From contig NZ_JOMJ01000003.1 in assembly GCF_000711295.1 (NCBI RefSeq), positions 2,181,501 to 2,245,500 on the forward strand: 64,000 nt of DNA, given 5' to 3'. This document shows positions 45,071 to 53,423 of the stretch, piece by piece. The stretch comes from Desulfohalovibrio reitneri (GTDB lineage Bacteria; Desulfobacterota; Desulfovibrionia; Desulfovibrionales; Desulfovibrionaceae). The notes below the pieces were generated by a model, which searched no databases, was not told the DNA's origin, and saw only the letters and a program-made list of their open reading frames with translations. Position 1 is the first letter of the stretch. Every line of letters begins with the position of its first letter. The position numbers and the translations under genes are program-made.

Positions 45071-45520
45071 ATGGCCAGACCCAACCGCGTCCTCTTCATC
45101 TGCTCCCACAACACTGCCCGCAGCCAGATGGCCGAGGCCTTCCTCGACAAACTCGGCGGCGACCGCTTCCAAGTCCAAAGCGCCGGCCTCGAACCCGGCG
45201 AAGCCGTGCTGCCGCGCGTGGTCGAGGCCATGCGCGGGGAAGGCGTGGACCTGTCCGTCAAAACACCGCAAAGCGCCTTCGAACTCTACAAATCCGGCGC
45301 GTTCTTCGACCACGTCATCACCGTGTGCGACGAAGCCACCGAAGGGAAGTGCCCCGTCTTCCCGGGCCTGCAACACCGCCTCCACTGGCCCTTCCCCGAC
45401 CCCGCCTCCTTCCAGGGAACCCGCGAGGACATCCTGGAACAAACCCGCCGCGTCCGAGACCAGATCAAGGAACAAATCCAGGAGTTCCTGCAATGGTGCG
45501 AACAGGGCTGCCCCGAATAG
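45071..45520 (+). CDS. arsC: ArsC-type arsenate reductase (LMW phosphatase fold)
   Basis: A 149-residue protein with the phosphatase loop CSHNTARS (Cys11, Arg17) and the paired cysteines Cys86 and Cys94 in TVCDEATEGKCPVFPG. This matches thioredoxin-coupled arsenate reductases of the Staphylococcus type, where the three cysteines relay electrons to As(V). No arsR or efflux gene is adjacent. ATG 45071 fits GGAGG at 45059-45063 better than ATG 45065. A strong terminator follows. Confidence 0.87.
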   Translation: MARPNRVLFICSHNTARSQMAEAFLDKLGGDRFQVQSAGLEPGEAVLPRVVEAMRGEGVDLSVKTPQSAFELYKSGAFFDHVITVCDEATEGKCPVFPGLQHRLHWPFPDPASFQGTREDILEQTRRVRDQIKEQIQEFLQWCEQGCPE

Positions 45521-45537
45521 GGAGAGGTTGGGGAACG

Positions 45538-45577
45538 AAAAAGCGGCGCATGGGCTAGCCCATGCGCCGCTTTTTTT
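45538..45577. terminator. Bidirectional terminator after arsC
   Basis: A 38-base perfect palindrome (45538-45575): AAAAA, then G/C arms, then TTTTTTT. It can stop transcripts from either side and lies between arsC and the end of repeat copy B. Confidence 0.93.
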
Positions 45578-45584
45578 ATGTGAA

Positions 45585-45990
45585 GGGGCAGGGGAATGGA
45601 TGGTGGCTGGCGGGGAATAGAATTCAGGGCATTGGGAGAAGGAGGAAACCCCTTTTAAAAAAGCGGTTTCCTCCTTCTCCCAAACCCTCATCCTCCTTCC
45701 GCCAAACCTTTTATCGCTCGCTTCGCTCGGGGCGGGGTGCGTGGAAGTGGTTGGCGGGGGCTTCAGCCCAATTTCGCGTTCAACGCATCTGAAACCAAAC
45801 GGCCAGGAAAGGGGCTATCAGGGAAATTTGTTCTCCTGTTGCCGGTTCGCCGGGGTGCTCCCGCGCATTTCCCCTGAGGCGCGGCATCCCGCGAAAATAC
45901 ATGCAAAGGTAGTTTGCCGCAGGGTCCAGGGGGCGCGTAGCCCCTTGGTCGCCGAAGGCGAAATCTTCCTCTCTTCCTTTCTTGCCTCTT
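45585..45990 (-). repeat. Dispersed structured intergenic repeat, copy B
   Basis: The second copy of the element at 13452-13856, in inverted orientation. Reading the minus strand it shows the same order: the TTCGCCTTCGGCG block (45947-45963), a 7-bp hairpin (45928-45946), GCAAACTACCTTTGC, GCGGGATG, GCACCCCGGCGAA, GAGCGAAGCGAG, the long hairpin (45632-45683) and CCGCCAGCCACC. Like copy A it sits between convergent genes, with its first block beside the 3' end of the neighbouring gene. No gene is seen in this stretch of about 400 bases. Confidence 0.75.
45632..45683. other. 19-bp hairpin inside repeat copy B
   Basis: Bases 45632-45650 pair with 45665-45683 around a 14-base loop rich in T and A. 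It takes the place of the 21-bp hairpin of copy A; both keep GAGGAAAC/GTTTCCTC while the flanking paired bases differ. Confidence 0.85.
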
Positions 45991-45997
45991 TCTTCTC

Positions 45998-46213
45998 TTA
46001 CGCGGTTTGCCGTTCGTCGCGTTTGAGTTGTTCCCAGCGTTCGGTGAGGTCGGGTTTGGGTGAGGGTGTGAGGAGTTTTCCCACGCGGTTGACGAAGGAG
46101 AATACGGCGGCGGTGGCCAGGGCGGCTCCTCCGGAGAAGAGAAGGATGTTCGCCAGGCCATGTTCTGGTCCCATCAGTGAGATGATTTGCGGGATCTGGT
46201 TCAGGAAGTCCAT
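45998..46213 (-). CDS. Small membrane protein, 71 residues
   Basis: One transmembrane helix at about 19-41 (LANILLFSGGAALATAAVFS), then a charged cytoplasmic tail ending RWEQLKRDERQTA. GGGAGAA at good spacing supports ATG 46213, and a sigma-54-like promoter lies upstream. No family recognised. Confidence 0.6.
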   Translation of the reverse strand: MDFLNQIPQIISLMGPEHGLANILLFSGGAALATAAVFSFVNRVGKLLTPSPKPDLTERWEQLKRDERQTA

Positions 46214-46254
46214 AGTGTTCTCCCGGTGGTTTGTTTGGATTGCCGGGAATGCCG

Positions 46255-46270
46255 AGCAAAAGCTGGGCCA
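46255..46270 (-). promoter_or_regulatory. sigma-54-like promoter for the 71-residue membrane protein
   Basis: The minus strand reads TGGCCCAGCTTTTGCT: GG and GC ten bases apart, close to the TGGCACG-N4-TTGCW consensus. It would start transcription near 46245, about 30 bases before the ATG. Confidence 0.45.
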
Positions 46271-46409
46271 AACATTTTGTATTTGGAATGAATGGGTATT
46301 TTTCGGATGAACCGAGGCAAACCCACGGATAGTGGATTTGTTTTCCAGTCCTGATGGTCGCCGGAAGGGTCCCTGCCGCGCCCGAGCGGTTCGGATGCGG
46401 GACGACCGG

Positions 46410-47585
46410 CTACCGGACGAGGTCGGCCAAAGTATCTGTTACGCGGGCGTGGAAGAGGTGCGGAGCCAGGGCCAGGGGGTCGGGTCCGGCCCCTTCGTCG
46501 TGGGTGAAGGGGACGATCCGGGCCTTGGGGCCGAGGATGTCGGCGGTCCGCCGGGCTTGGTCGGCCATTTCCTCGGGTGTCACGAGCAGGGCGTCGGCCG
46601 CGGCGCGCTGCTGCCCGTCCAGTGTGTAGGCGTCCAGGGCGGCGGGCAGCGCGGCCGGATCGTCCGCACCCAGGGTTTCGGCCAGCCAGTCCAGGGCGTG
46701 CCGGGCCGGGGCGGAGCCGGGGGGATGCCCCGACCACAGGGCGGGACGGCCGTCCGGCGGCAGTCCGGCGGCCAGCCAGGAATGGACACCATGGAGGGGC
46801 GGGTCGCAGACCACGGCGCTGATTTCCTCGCGGGTGGCTGCCCGCAGGGCCAGGTGGCCGCCCAGTCCCCGGCCGAGGACGCAGATGCGGTCGCGCCGGA
46901 TGCCGGGGAAGTGTCTGGCGTGCGCGGCCACGGCCCGGGCCACGGTTTCCCAGTCCGGCCGCAGGGGCAGGCCGTTTTCGCGAAGGCTGCGGCCCTGGCC
47001 TGGGCCGTCCAGCAGGAGCACGGCGAAGCCCCTGTCCAGCAGAGCCTGGCCCAGCAGGCCGAAACCTTCCTCGGCGAACGAACCCGCGCCCAGGGTAATC
47101 CAGGCCAAGGGCGACTTGCCGCGTTTTTTGGGATGGAGAAGGTAGCCGGGCAGGCGGGAGCCGTTGAGAGGGACGAGGACCTCCCCGGTGCGGGGGGCCA
47201 GCAAGGGCATGGCCCGGCGAAAGGCGTCGCGGATGAAAGCGGCCGCCTCCCGGCGGCGGTCGTCGGTGGGCAGCAGGCGCAGGCCGCGTTCGGCGGCCGC
47301 GCCCTGCGCCACGGCCCGCAGATATCCCTGCGACGCGCTGGTGCGGCTGTTTCTGGCCAGGGCGTATTCCGCCCGGGCCAGGTTGCGGTGGGCCTCGCCG
47401 CGCCACTGCTCCCACCAGGATTCGGGATCGTCCGGGGCGATGCGCCCGGTTACGGCCAGTGATTCGCCCAGGCCGCCGCCGGTCTGCGTCAGCGCTGTGA
47501 GCAGGTCGGGCAGCGGCGTGGAGCGGCCGGCCAGCGGCCAAGAGATGTCGCCTGGAGCGAGCCAGGTCAACGGATTGTCAGTCAT
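46410..47585 (-). CDS. Alpha/beta hydrolase-fold protein with altered nucleophile elbow
   Basis: A 391-residue protein. The C-terminal 255 residues have the alpha/beta hydrolase order (VLLLDGPGQGRS, then the elbow, then a late HDEG). The nucleophile elbow reads G-R-G-L-G-G (238-243), so the catalytic Ser is replaced by Gly240. An N-terminal helical region of about 125 residues resembles FrsA-like and pseudooxynicotine-hydrolase-like enzymes. It may be non-catalytic. ATG 47585 follows GGGGGAGAT; the longer GTG start at 47603 is less likely. Confidence 0.72.
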   Translation of the reverse strand: MTDNPLTWLAPGDISWPLAGRSTPLPDLLTALTQTGGGLGESLAVTGRIAPDDPESWWEQWRGEAHRNLARAEYALARNSRTSASQGYLRAVAQGAAAERGLRLLPTDDRRREAAAFIRDAFRRAMPLLAPRTGEVLVPLNGSRLPGYLLHPKKRGKSPLAWITLGAGSFAEEGFGLLGQALLDRGFAVLLLDGPGQGRSLRENGLPLRPDWETVARAVAAHARHFPGIRRDRICVLGRGLGGHLALRAATREEISAVVCDPPLHGVHSWLAAGLPPDGRPALWSGHPPGSAPARHALDWLAETLGADDPAALPAALDAYTLDGQQRAAADALLVTPEEMADQARRTADILGPKARIVPFTHDEGAGPDPLALAPHLFHARVTDTLADLVR

Positions 47586-47667
47586 GATCTCCCCCTCACG
47601 CATTCAAGGTAATCCTGGACGGGTTGTCTGAAAAGGGTTTGTTTCCACCTCGGCGCGGGTTGGAAGG

Positions 47668-47699
47668 AAAACGCCCCGGAAGCTTCAGCTTCCGGGGCG
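47668..47699 (-). terminator. Intrinsic terminator (minus strand)
   Basis: A 12- to 13-bp perfect stem (47672-47684 with 47687-47699), followed on the minus strand by TTTT (47671-47668) and a T-rich stretch. It terminates the small membrane-protein gene at 47774. Confidence 0.8.
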
Positions 47700-47773
47700 C
47701 CCGACGGGCGGGGGGAGGGTCGCCCGAATACCGGTTGGGTGAGGCCGCGCGCGGCGGAAGTCGAAAGAAGGAA

Positions 47774-48142
47774 TCAGGCCCGGTTGGAAAGCGGTTCCAG
47801 CCAGGGACCCACGCTCTGTTCGTTGACCGGGAAGGGCCCGAAGCGCCGTTTTTCGCCATCCGCCCGTGGGGCGCGTGCGGACTGCCGCGCCTTGCGGGCC
47901 TCGGCCCTGGCCTGGGCGCGGGAGGCGGCGTCGATTCTGGCCTGGGCTATTCTGGCGGCCCTGCGCTCCGCCCTGGCTTGGGCAAGGCGTCGCAGCACGC
48001 GGACCATGGGAGCCAGGAGGCAGCGGCCGCAAAAGAGGCAGTAGAGGCCGATGGCGGCCAGGGCGACGGCGCTTTCCAGCGAAGAGGCGGGCAGGTCAAG
48101 GGCGGCGGCCCGACTGGCGAATAGCATGGTTTCATTCAGCAT
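47774..48142 (-). CDS. Small membrane protein with Ala/Arg-rich helix
   Basis: 122 residues: a hydrophobic helix at about 22-42 containing three cysteines (YCLFCGRC), then an Ala/Arg-rich helical stretch (48-93) and a short FGPFPVNE tail. ATG 48142 has AGGAG upstream, and a minus-strand terminator stands behind the gene, so it is probably real. No family recognised. Confidence 0.6.
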   Translation of the reverse strand: MLNETMLFASRAAALDLPASSLESAVALAAIGLYCLFCGRCLLAPMVRVLRRLAQARAERRAARIAQARIDAASRAQARAEARKARQSARAPRADGEKRRFGPFPVNEQSVGPWLEPLSNRA

Positions 48143-48338
48143 GGCGTGCTCCTGAACAGATCTTCTCCCCCGTGGTCTCGCCAATGCAGAGGCCGTGCCA
48201 ACGTTTGGCAAGGGGAGAACCGCCGGGTGGCGGGGCCTTGGGACGGCCGGGTCCATCAATGGTGGGGGATTTCGCTCCACGTTTTCTGGATACGTGGAGT
48301 TCTTGCCCGCCATGGGAGGTTGGGCCATACTCCGCGCC

Positions 48339-49100
48339 ATGGGCGGACAAGGCGGCATCAAGGGCATCTTTTCCATGGCCGGGGACACGGCGGCCGACGG
48401 CTGCCGGGTCTATTGGAAAGGGGAGGAGCGCGAGGGCGGGCAGGTGGCCATGCAGCGGCTGGACCGCGACTGGCTGCCCACTGGCGAATCCGCATTGGTG
48501 CCCAGGGAGCGGCTGTTCCGGGAGTACAGGCTGGAGCCGGACGTCTGGTACGAGCTGGTGACTTTGCGCGTCACCAAAGGAGACGAGCGGCGGGCGCGGG
48601 GCGAGGCGCAGGAGGCGCGCATCGAGTATTCCCGCGCACTGTCCGTGGACGAGGAGAACATCCGGGCCAACTTCGGCCTGGGGCTGGTCTACCTGTCCCA
48701 GGGGGAGACGGACAAGGCGGACTACGTATTCAAGCGGCTGGTGGACATGGACGAGACCTTCGCCCCCCGGCACAAGCACCTGTTCAACGAGTTCGGCATG
48801 GCCCTGCGCAAGCGGGGGATGCTGGCCCGGACCCTGCGCTACTACCGCCGCGCCCTGGAGCTGGGGCGGGACGACGAGAACCTGCGCTTCAACATGGCCC
48901 GGGCGCTGTTGGAAAAGGGGGAGTACGGCGAGATGTTCGAGCATTTGCGCCTGGCCCTGGAGGGCGACCCCGGACACGCCCAGTCGCGGAGCCTGGCCCG
49001 TCATGCCTTGGAGCGGGGGCTGCGGCCGGACGGCGAGGCCCTGGCCCTGTTCAGGCGGCTGGGTGTGGCCCGCGCGGGGAACGGCGGGGCCGCGAAATAA
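48339..49100 (+). CDS. TPR-repeat protein
   Basis: A 254-residue protein. The N-terminal 80 residues form a small beta-rich domain, followed by about four TPR-like helical repeats (IRANFGLGLVYLSQGETDKA, LARTLRYYRRALELGRDDEN, LRFNMARALLEKGEYGEMFE). It is probably a cytoplasmic scaffold. The start is uncertain: ATG 48339 is chosen by position, ATG 48312 and 48375 are alternatives, and no clear ribosome site is seen. Confidence 0.72.
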   Translation: MGGQGGIKGIFSMAGDTAADGCRVYWKGEEREGGQVAMQRLDRDWLPTGESALVPRERLFREYRLEPDVWYELVTLRVTKGDERRARGEAQEARIEYSRALSVDEENIRANFGLGLVYLSQGETDKADYVFKRLVDMDETFAPRHKHLFNEFGMALRKRGMLARTLRYYRRALELGRDDENLRFNMARALLEKGEYGEMFEHLRLALEGDPGHAQSRSLARHALERGLRPDGEALALFRRLGVARAGNGGAAK

Positions 49101-49102
49101 AA

Positions 49103-49132
49103 CGCGGCCCCCCGGCTGAGCGGAGGGCCGCG
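49103..49132. terminator. Stem-loop between convergent TPR and pepA genes
   Basis: CGCGGCCC (49103-49110) pairs with 49125-49132. There is no U-tract on the plus strand, so it is only a possible terminator for convergent transcripts. Confidence 0.4.
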
Positions 49133-49156
49133 CCTCGTTCGGAAGGAGGGGGGCGG

Positions 49157-50608
49157 CTACTCTTCCGTGGCCAGCCCCAGCAGAATGCGCACCCCGAAGC
49201 CGGTGCCGCCCTTGGGCCGCAGCTCGTTGGCAGAGGAGACGAAGCCGGTGGGCGCGATGTCCAGATGGACCCAGGGCGCTTTTTCCGGGGCGAAGCGCTG
49301 CAGGAACTTGGCCGCGTGGATGGCCCCGCCCTCGCGCGGCCCCACGTTCTTCACGTCGGCCGCCTCGCTTTTGAGTGCCTCGGCGTACTCGTCCCACAGG
49401 GGCATGGGCCAGCAGCGTTCGCCCACGGCCTCGCCCAGGGCCGCCACCTTGCCGCGCAACTCGTCGTCCGGGGAGAAGAGCCCCGCGCACTGCTCGCCCA
49501 GGGCCACCACGCAGGCTCCGGTGAGGGTGGCCACGTCCACGGTCAGGGCCGGGTCGCAGCGCTCGGCGTAGGCCAGGGCGTCTGCCAGGATGAGGCGCCC
49601 CTCGGCGTCGGTGTTGATGACCTCCACGGTCAGCCCCTTGAAGGAGTCGATGACGTCGCCGGGCTTCACGGCCCGGCCGTCGGGCATGTTGTCGGTCAGG
49701 GGCAGCAGGCCCACCACGCGGCGGCCGCCGCCCAGCTCGCCGTAGGCCTCGAAGAAGCCCAGCACGGCGGCGGCCCCGGCCATGTCGCCCTTCATCTCCT
49801 CCATCTTGGCCGAGGGCTTCAGGGAAATGCCGCCGGTGTCGAAGGTGACGCCCTTGCCGCAGTATACCAGGGGATGTTCCTCGTCCTCCGGCCCGCTGTC
49901 CAGCACCACGAAGCGGGCGGATTCCGCGCTGCCCTGGGCCACGGCCCGCAGGCAGCCGAACTCGCGCAGGTCCCCGCCCTCCATGACGGTGCAGGCGAAG
50001 CCGTGGCGCGAGGCCAGATCGCGGGCGGCCTCGGCCAACATGGCCGGTGTGGCCCGGTTGGAGGGGGCGTTGGCCAGGTCGCGGGCCAGGGAGACGCCGG
50101 CCACCTGGGCCCGAGCGCGGGCCGCGGCGCGCTCCGCGCCGGGGCCGGAACCGCCCAGCCACAGCTCCGGCTCGGGCTCGGCGTCGTCCTGCTCGCTCTT
50201 GTGCCCGGCGTAGGAATACAGGCCCAGTCCGGCGGCCACGGCCGCCTCCTCCAGGGCCTTGTCGGGGTCGTCGGGCGCTCCCGGCCAACCGGCGGGCTCG
50301 ATGTACACGCTGCCCGCGTTCTGCTCGCGGCACAGCTTCACACCCTTGGCCACGGCGCGGCGGAAGAGGGCGGCGGAAGGCTCGCGGGAGCCCAGCCCCA
50401 CCACAACCACCATGCAGGCGGGCGAGCCGTTGGCGCAGTAGAAAATCCCGGTACGCAGCTCCTTGCCCTTGAAATTGCCCATGCCGGGGGCTCCGGCGCA
50501 GGACTCGAATCCCCTCGGCAGCATGGCGGCCTGCCCCTCCCGGGCGAAGGCCAGCACGGCGGCCACGTCGCCGGGGCCGGGAACGGTATCATGCAAACGT
50601 ATATCCAC
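49157..50608 (-). CDS. pepA: Leucyl aminopeptidase
   Basis: A 483-residue M17 metallopeptidase that cleaves N-terminal residues. The signature NTDAEGRLILAD is near residue 310. Metal-binding stretches are GKGVTFDTGGISLKP and MKGDMAGAAAV. The N-terminal 160 residues are the usual variable domain. GTG 50608 is the start because AGGAGG stands five bases upstream. Convergent with the TPR gene; divergent from flgE. Confidence 0.95.
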   Translation of the reverse strand: MDIRLHDTVPGPGDVAAVLAFAREGQAAMLPRGFESCAGAPGMGNFKGKELRTGIFYCANGSPACMVVVVGLGSREPSAALFRRAVAKGVKLCREQNAGSVYIEPAGWPGAPDDPDKALEEAAVAAGLGLYSYAGHKSEQDDAEPEPELWLGGSGPGAERAAARARAQVAGVSLARDLANAPSNRATPAMLAEAARDLASRHGFACTVMEGGDLREFGCLRAVAQGSAESARFVVLDSGPEDEEHPLVYCGKGVTFDTGGISLKPSAKMEEMKGDMAGAAAVLGFFEAYGELGGGRRVVGLLPLTDNMPDGRAVKPGDVIDSFKGLTVEVINTDAEGRLILADALAYAERCDPALTVDVATLTGACVVALGEQCAGLFSPDDELRGKVAALGEAVGERCWPMPLWDEYAEALKSEAADVKNVGPREGGAIHAAKFLQRFAPEKAPWVHLDIAPTGFVSSANELRPKGGTGFGVRILLGLATEE

Positions 50609-50775
50609 GGTTTCCTCCTTGGTTGGTGAGGCGGCAAGGTAGCAGAGCACGGGCTAAGCGGGCAATTTTTTCATGCCCCGTCATGCGGCGGCCCAGGAAC
50701 GGGGGCGGCCGTTTTGAAAACATCTCATGGGATTGCGGCTGGTTGCCGCGTGATGGACCCGGGCCGGACGCGGCG

Positions 50776-50789
50776 GGCACGCCCCTTGC
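50776..50789 (+). promoter_or_regulatory. sigma-54 promoter upstream of flgE
   Basis: GGCACG-CCCC-TTGC puts GG at 50776-50777 and GC at 50788-50789, ten bases apart, a near-perfect -24/-12 match. The start would be near 50800, giving a leader of about 65 bases. sigma-54 control of hook genes is common in polarly flagellated bacteria. Confidence 0.8.
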
Positions 50790-50865
50790 GACATGGTGCG
50801 GCGGAGTGAACCTTTTTTCCGCCGTCCGGGGTCGAGCGGCGGCGGGAGCAGTCGGGAGCGACGCC

Positions 50866-52473
50866 ATGAGTTTCAGCAGCATGTACACGGGAGCCACGGG
50901 CATGGTCGCCCACAACCAGTGGCTCCAGGTCATGAGCAACAACCTGGCCAACGTGAACACCGTGGGCTACAGGGCCGGACGGACCCACTTCGAGACCCTC
51001 ATGAGCCAGGACGCGCCGGGCGGTTTCGAATCCGGGGGAACCGTCCATTCCGCCGGGCAGATCGGCAAGGGCGTGGGGCTGGCCGCGGTGGTGGCCGACT
51101 TCACCCAGGGCGATTTCCAGGATGGCTCGGCGGCCACGGACCTGGCCATCGGCGGGGAGGGCTACTTCCGCGTGCGGGCCCAGCCGCGCAGTTACGCCGA
51201 GGGCGGCAGGGCTGACTCCGGCGAGGAGGAGTTCTACTACACCCGCGCCGGAAACTTCCGCTTCGATTCCCAGGGCCTTCTGCGCGATCCCAATGGCAAC
51301 GTGTTGCAGGGCTACGGGGTGGACCGCCGCACCGGCGAGGTGGGCAACGCCACCATGGACATCCAGCTGCCCGTGGACCAGGAGGAGGGGGAGACCGTAT
51401 TCCGCTCCGACCCGCGCGCCACCTCCCTGGTGGACATGGTGGCCAACCTCGATTCCACCGCCCCGGACCTGACCGCGGACGAGAACCATCCCTTCTTCGC
51501 CCTGGGCACAAGCTGGGACGGCACCAGCTCCCAGCCGCTGAGCCCGGACAACTTCGAGTACCGCACAGCGCTGTCCGTGTACGATGACCAGGGCAACCAG
51601 CACGAGCTGAATTTCTACTTCGACCCGGCCCAGAATGGCGTGACCTCCAGCGGCGCGGGCGGGAATCTCAACATTTGGGAGTACGCGGTTGGCGTGGACC
51701 CGGCCCAGGACGGCCGGGGGCTGGCCTCGGGCGCCCAGGGGCTGATGATGATGGGCACCCTGGAGTTCAACTCCGCGGGCGACCTTGTGGACGTCAGTTC
51801 CTACACCCTGCAGGGTGGCGACCACACCGTGCTCTCCAACTGGAGCCCGGCCTCCTTCAACGAGGACGGCGCGCCCATGATGAACATGACCTTCGCCACC
51901 CAGGAGGGGTCGGCGGCAGCCCAGGATATCGCCTTCGACTTCGGGGTGACGTCCTCCGGGGCCTCCTGGAACACGGCCCAGGCCTCGGCCGCGGAGGTGG
52001 GCTCCAACGCGGGCAATCTGGTGGGCATGACCGGCCCGCAGCTGGAGGCCCAGCGCATGACCAGCTACGCCACCTCCTCCGTGACCCTCAACGAGAACCA
52101 GGACGGCTTCGCCGAGGGCTACCTGGAGTACGTCACGGTGGACCGCGACGGCGTGCTCAGCGGCCATTTCTCCAACGGCCAGACCGAGGGACTGTATCAG
52201 GTGGCCCTGTACGGCTTCACCTCGGACCACGGGCTGCGGCGCGAGGGGGGCAACCTGTTCAGCGAGACGGCCCAGTCCGGGGAGGCCATCGAGGGCCGGG
52301 CCAACCAGGACGGCATGGGCACCATCCATCAGTCCACCCTGGAGACCTCCAATGTGGACATGGCCACGGAGTTTTCGCACATGATCCTGGGGCAGCGCGG
52401 CTTCCAGGCCAACTCCAAGGTCATAACCACCTCGGACCAGATGACCACCACGCTGACGCAGATGAAGCGCTGA
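50866..52473 (+). CDS. flgE: Flagellar hook protein
   Basis: A 535-residue hook subunit. The rod-like N-terminus (MYTGATGMVAHNQWLQVMSN, then NNLANVNTVGYRA) and the C-terminal helix (ETSNVDMATEFSHMILGQRG, then QANSKVITTSDQM) are the conserved axial-protein ends. The central part is the variable hook surface. ATG 50866 follows GGGAGC. No other flagellar gene is adjacent, so this hook gene stands apart from a flagellar operon. Confidence 0.95.
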   Translation: MSFSSMYTGATGMVAHNQWLQVMSNNLANVNTVGYRAGRTHFETLMSQDAPGGFESGGTVHSAGQIGKGVGLAAVVADFTQGDFQDGSAATDLAIGGEGYFRVRAQPRSYAEGGRADSGEEEFYYTRAGNFRFDSQGLLRDPNGNVLQGYGVDRRTGEVGNATMDIQLPVDQEEGETVFRSDPRATSLVDMVANLDSTAPDLTADENHPFFALGTSWDGTSSQPLSPDNFEYRTALSVYDDQGNQHELNFYFDPAQNGVTSSGAGGNLNIWEYAVGVDPAQDGRGLASGAQGLMMMGTLEFNSAGDLVDVSSYTLQGGDHTVLSNWSPASFNEDGAPMMNMTFATQEGSAAAQDIAFDFGVTSSGASWNTAQASAAEVGSNAGNLVGMTGPQLEAQRMTSYATSSVTLNENQDGFAEGYLEYVTVDRDGVLSGHFSNGQTEGLYQVALYGFTSDHGLRREGGNLFSETAQSGEAIEGRANQDGMGTIHQSTLETSNVDMATEFSHMILGQRGFQANSKVITTSDQMTTTLTQMKR

Positions 52474-52474
52474 C

Positions 52475-52491
52475 GCGGGGTGCGACCCCGC
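52475..52491 (+). terminator. Stem-loop after flgE
   Basis: GCGGGGT/ACCCCGC with a 3-base loop directly after the stop codon. No U-tract follows; perhaps a 3' message-stabilising hairpin. Confidence 0.35.
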
Positions 52492-52649
52492 CTCTGAGTA
52501 CGGCTCGTCCGGCTCTCGCTTGCCTTTTGGCCTGATCTCGCGCATGTATGGGAAATGGCGTGGTGCGTCGTCAGGACGTAACCTCCGTCGCGTAGATGAC
52601 GTGCCCCCAAGGGATTGCGCCGCCCCCAAGCGAGACCAGGAGCCGACGC

Positions 52650-53423
52650 ATGCGCACCATTGCCGTGATGAACCAGAAAGGCGGGGTGGGCAAAACCACC
52701 ACCACCATCAACATCGGCGCCGGGCTGGCCAGGCTGGACCAGCGCGTGCTGCTGGTGGACCTCGACCCCCAGGCCCACCTGACCTATTCTTTGGGCATCC
52801 CCGCCCACGAGTTGGAAGCGACCATCTACGAGGTGCTCAAGGGAGAGGCCGACGTGGCCTCCACCCTTTTGGAGCGGCACGGCATGGACGTGCTGCCCTC
52901 CTCGCTGTCCCTCTCCGGGGCGGACCTGGAATTCTCAGCGCTGCCCGGCAGGGAGTTCCTGCTGCGCGAGGCACTGGAAGGCTTCCACGAGATGTCCCGC
53001 TACGACTACGTGCTGGTGGACTGCCCGCCCAACCTGGGCATCCTGACCATCAACGCCATGACCGCCGCGCGGGAGGTGTTCATCCCCCTGCAGACGGAGT
53101 TTTTGGCCCTGCAGTCGCTGTCCAAGCTGCTGGAGACGGTGGAGGTGGTCAAAAAACGCCTCAATCCCTCCCTGGAGGTCACGGGCATCGTGGCCACCCG
53201 CTACCAGAAGCAGAAAAAGCTCAGCCGCGAGGTGGTGCGCAAGATCCGCGACTACTTCGGTGACAAGCTCTTCGAGAGTTCCGTGCGCGAGAACATCTCC
53301 CTGGCCGAGGCCCCCAGCTTCGGCCAGGACATCTTCACCTACCGCCCGGACAGCCACGGCGCCATGGACTACATGGCCCTGTGCCGGGAAATACAGCGGA
53401 GCCAGCGACATGCCCACGCGTGA
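52650..53423 (+). CDS. Orphan ParA-family ATPase
   Basis: A 257-residue ATPase of the ParA/Soj/MinD class with a deviant Walker A (KGGVGKTTTT at 10-19), switch LLVDLDPQAH and the DCPP switch II. Such proteins position chromosomes, plasmids or large complexes by binding DNA non-specifically. No ParB gene or parS-like repeat lies next to it, so it is probably a cargo-positioning ParA. ATG 52650 is preceded by AGGAG. The next gene overlaps its end by 14 bases. Confidence 0.88.
   Translation: MRTIAVMNQKGGVGKTTTTINIGAGLARLDQRVLLVDLDPQAHLTYSLGIPAHELEATIYEVLKGEADVASTLLERHGMDVLPSSLSLSGADLEFSALPGREFLLREALEGFHEMSRYDYVLVDCPPNLGILTINAMTAAREVFIPLQTEFLALQSLSKLLETVEVVKKRLNPSLEVTGIVATRYQKQKKLSREVVRKIRDYFGDKLFESSVRENISLAEAPSFGQDIFTYRPDSHGAMDYMALCREIQRSQRHAHA

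Noticed and set aside
45780-46271. Open frames inside repeat copy B and its flank
   Set aside because: The same frames are not kept in copy A, so they are not conserved coding sequence.
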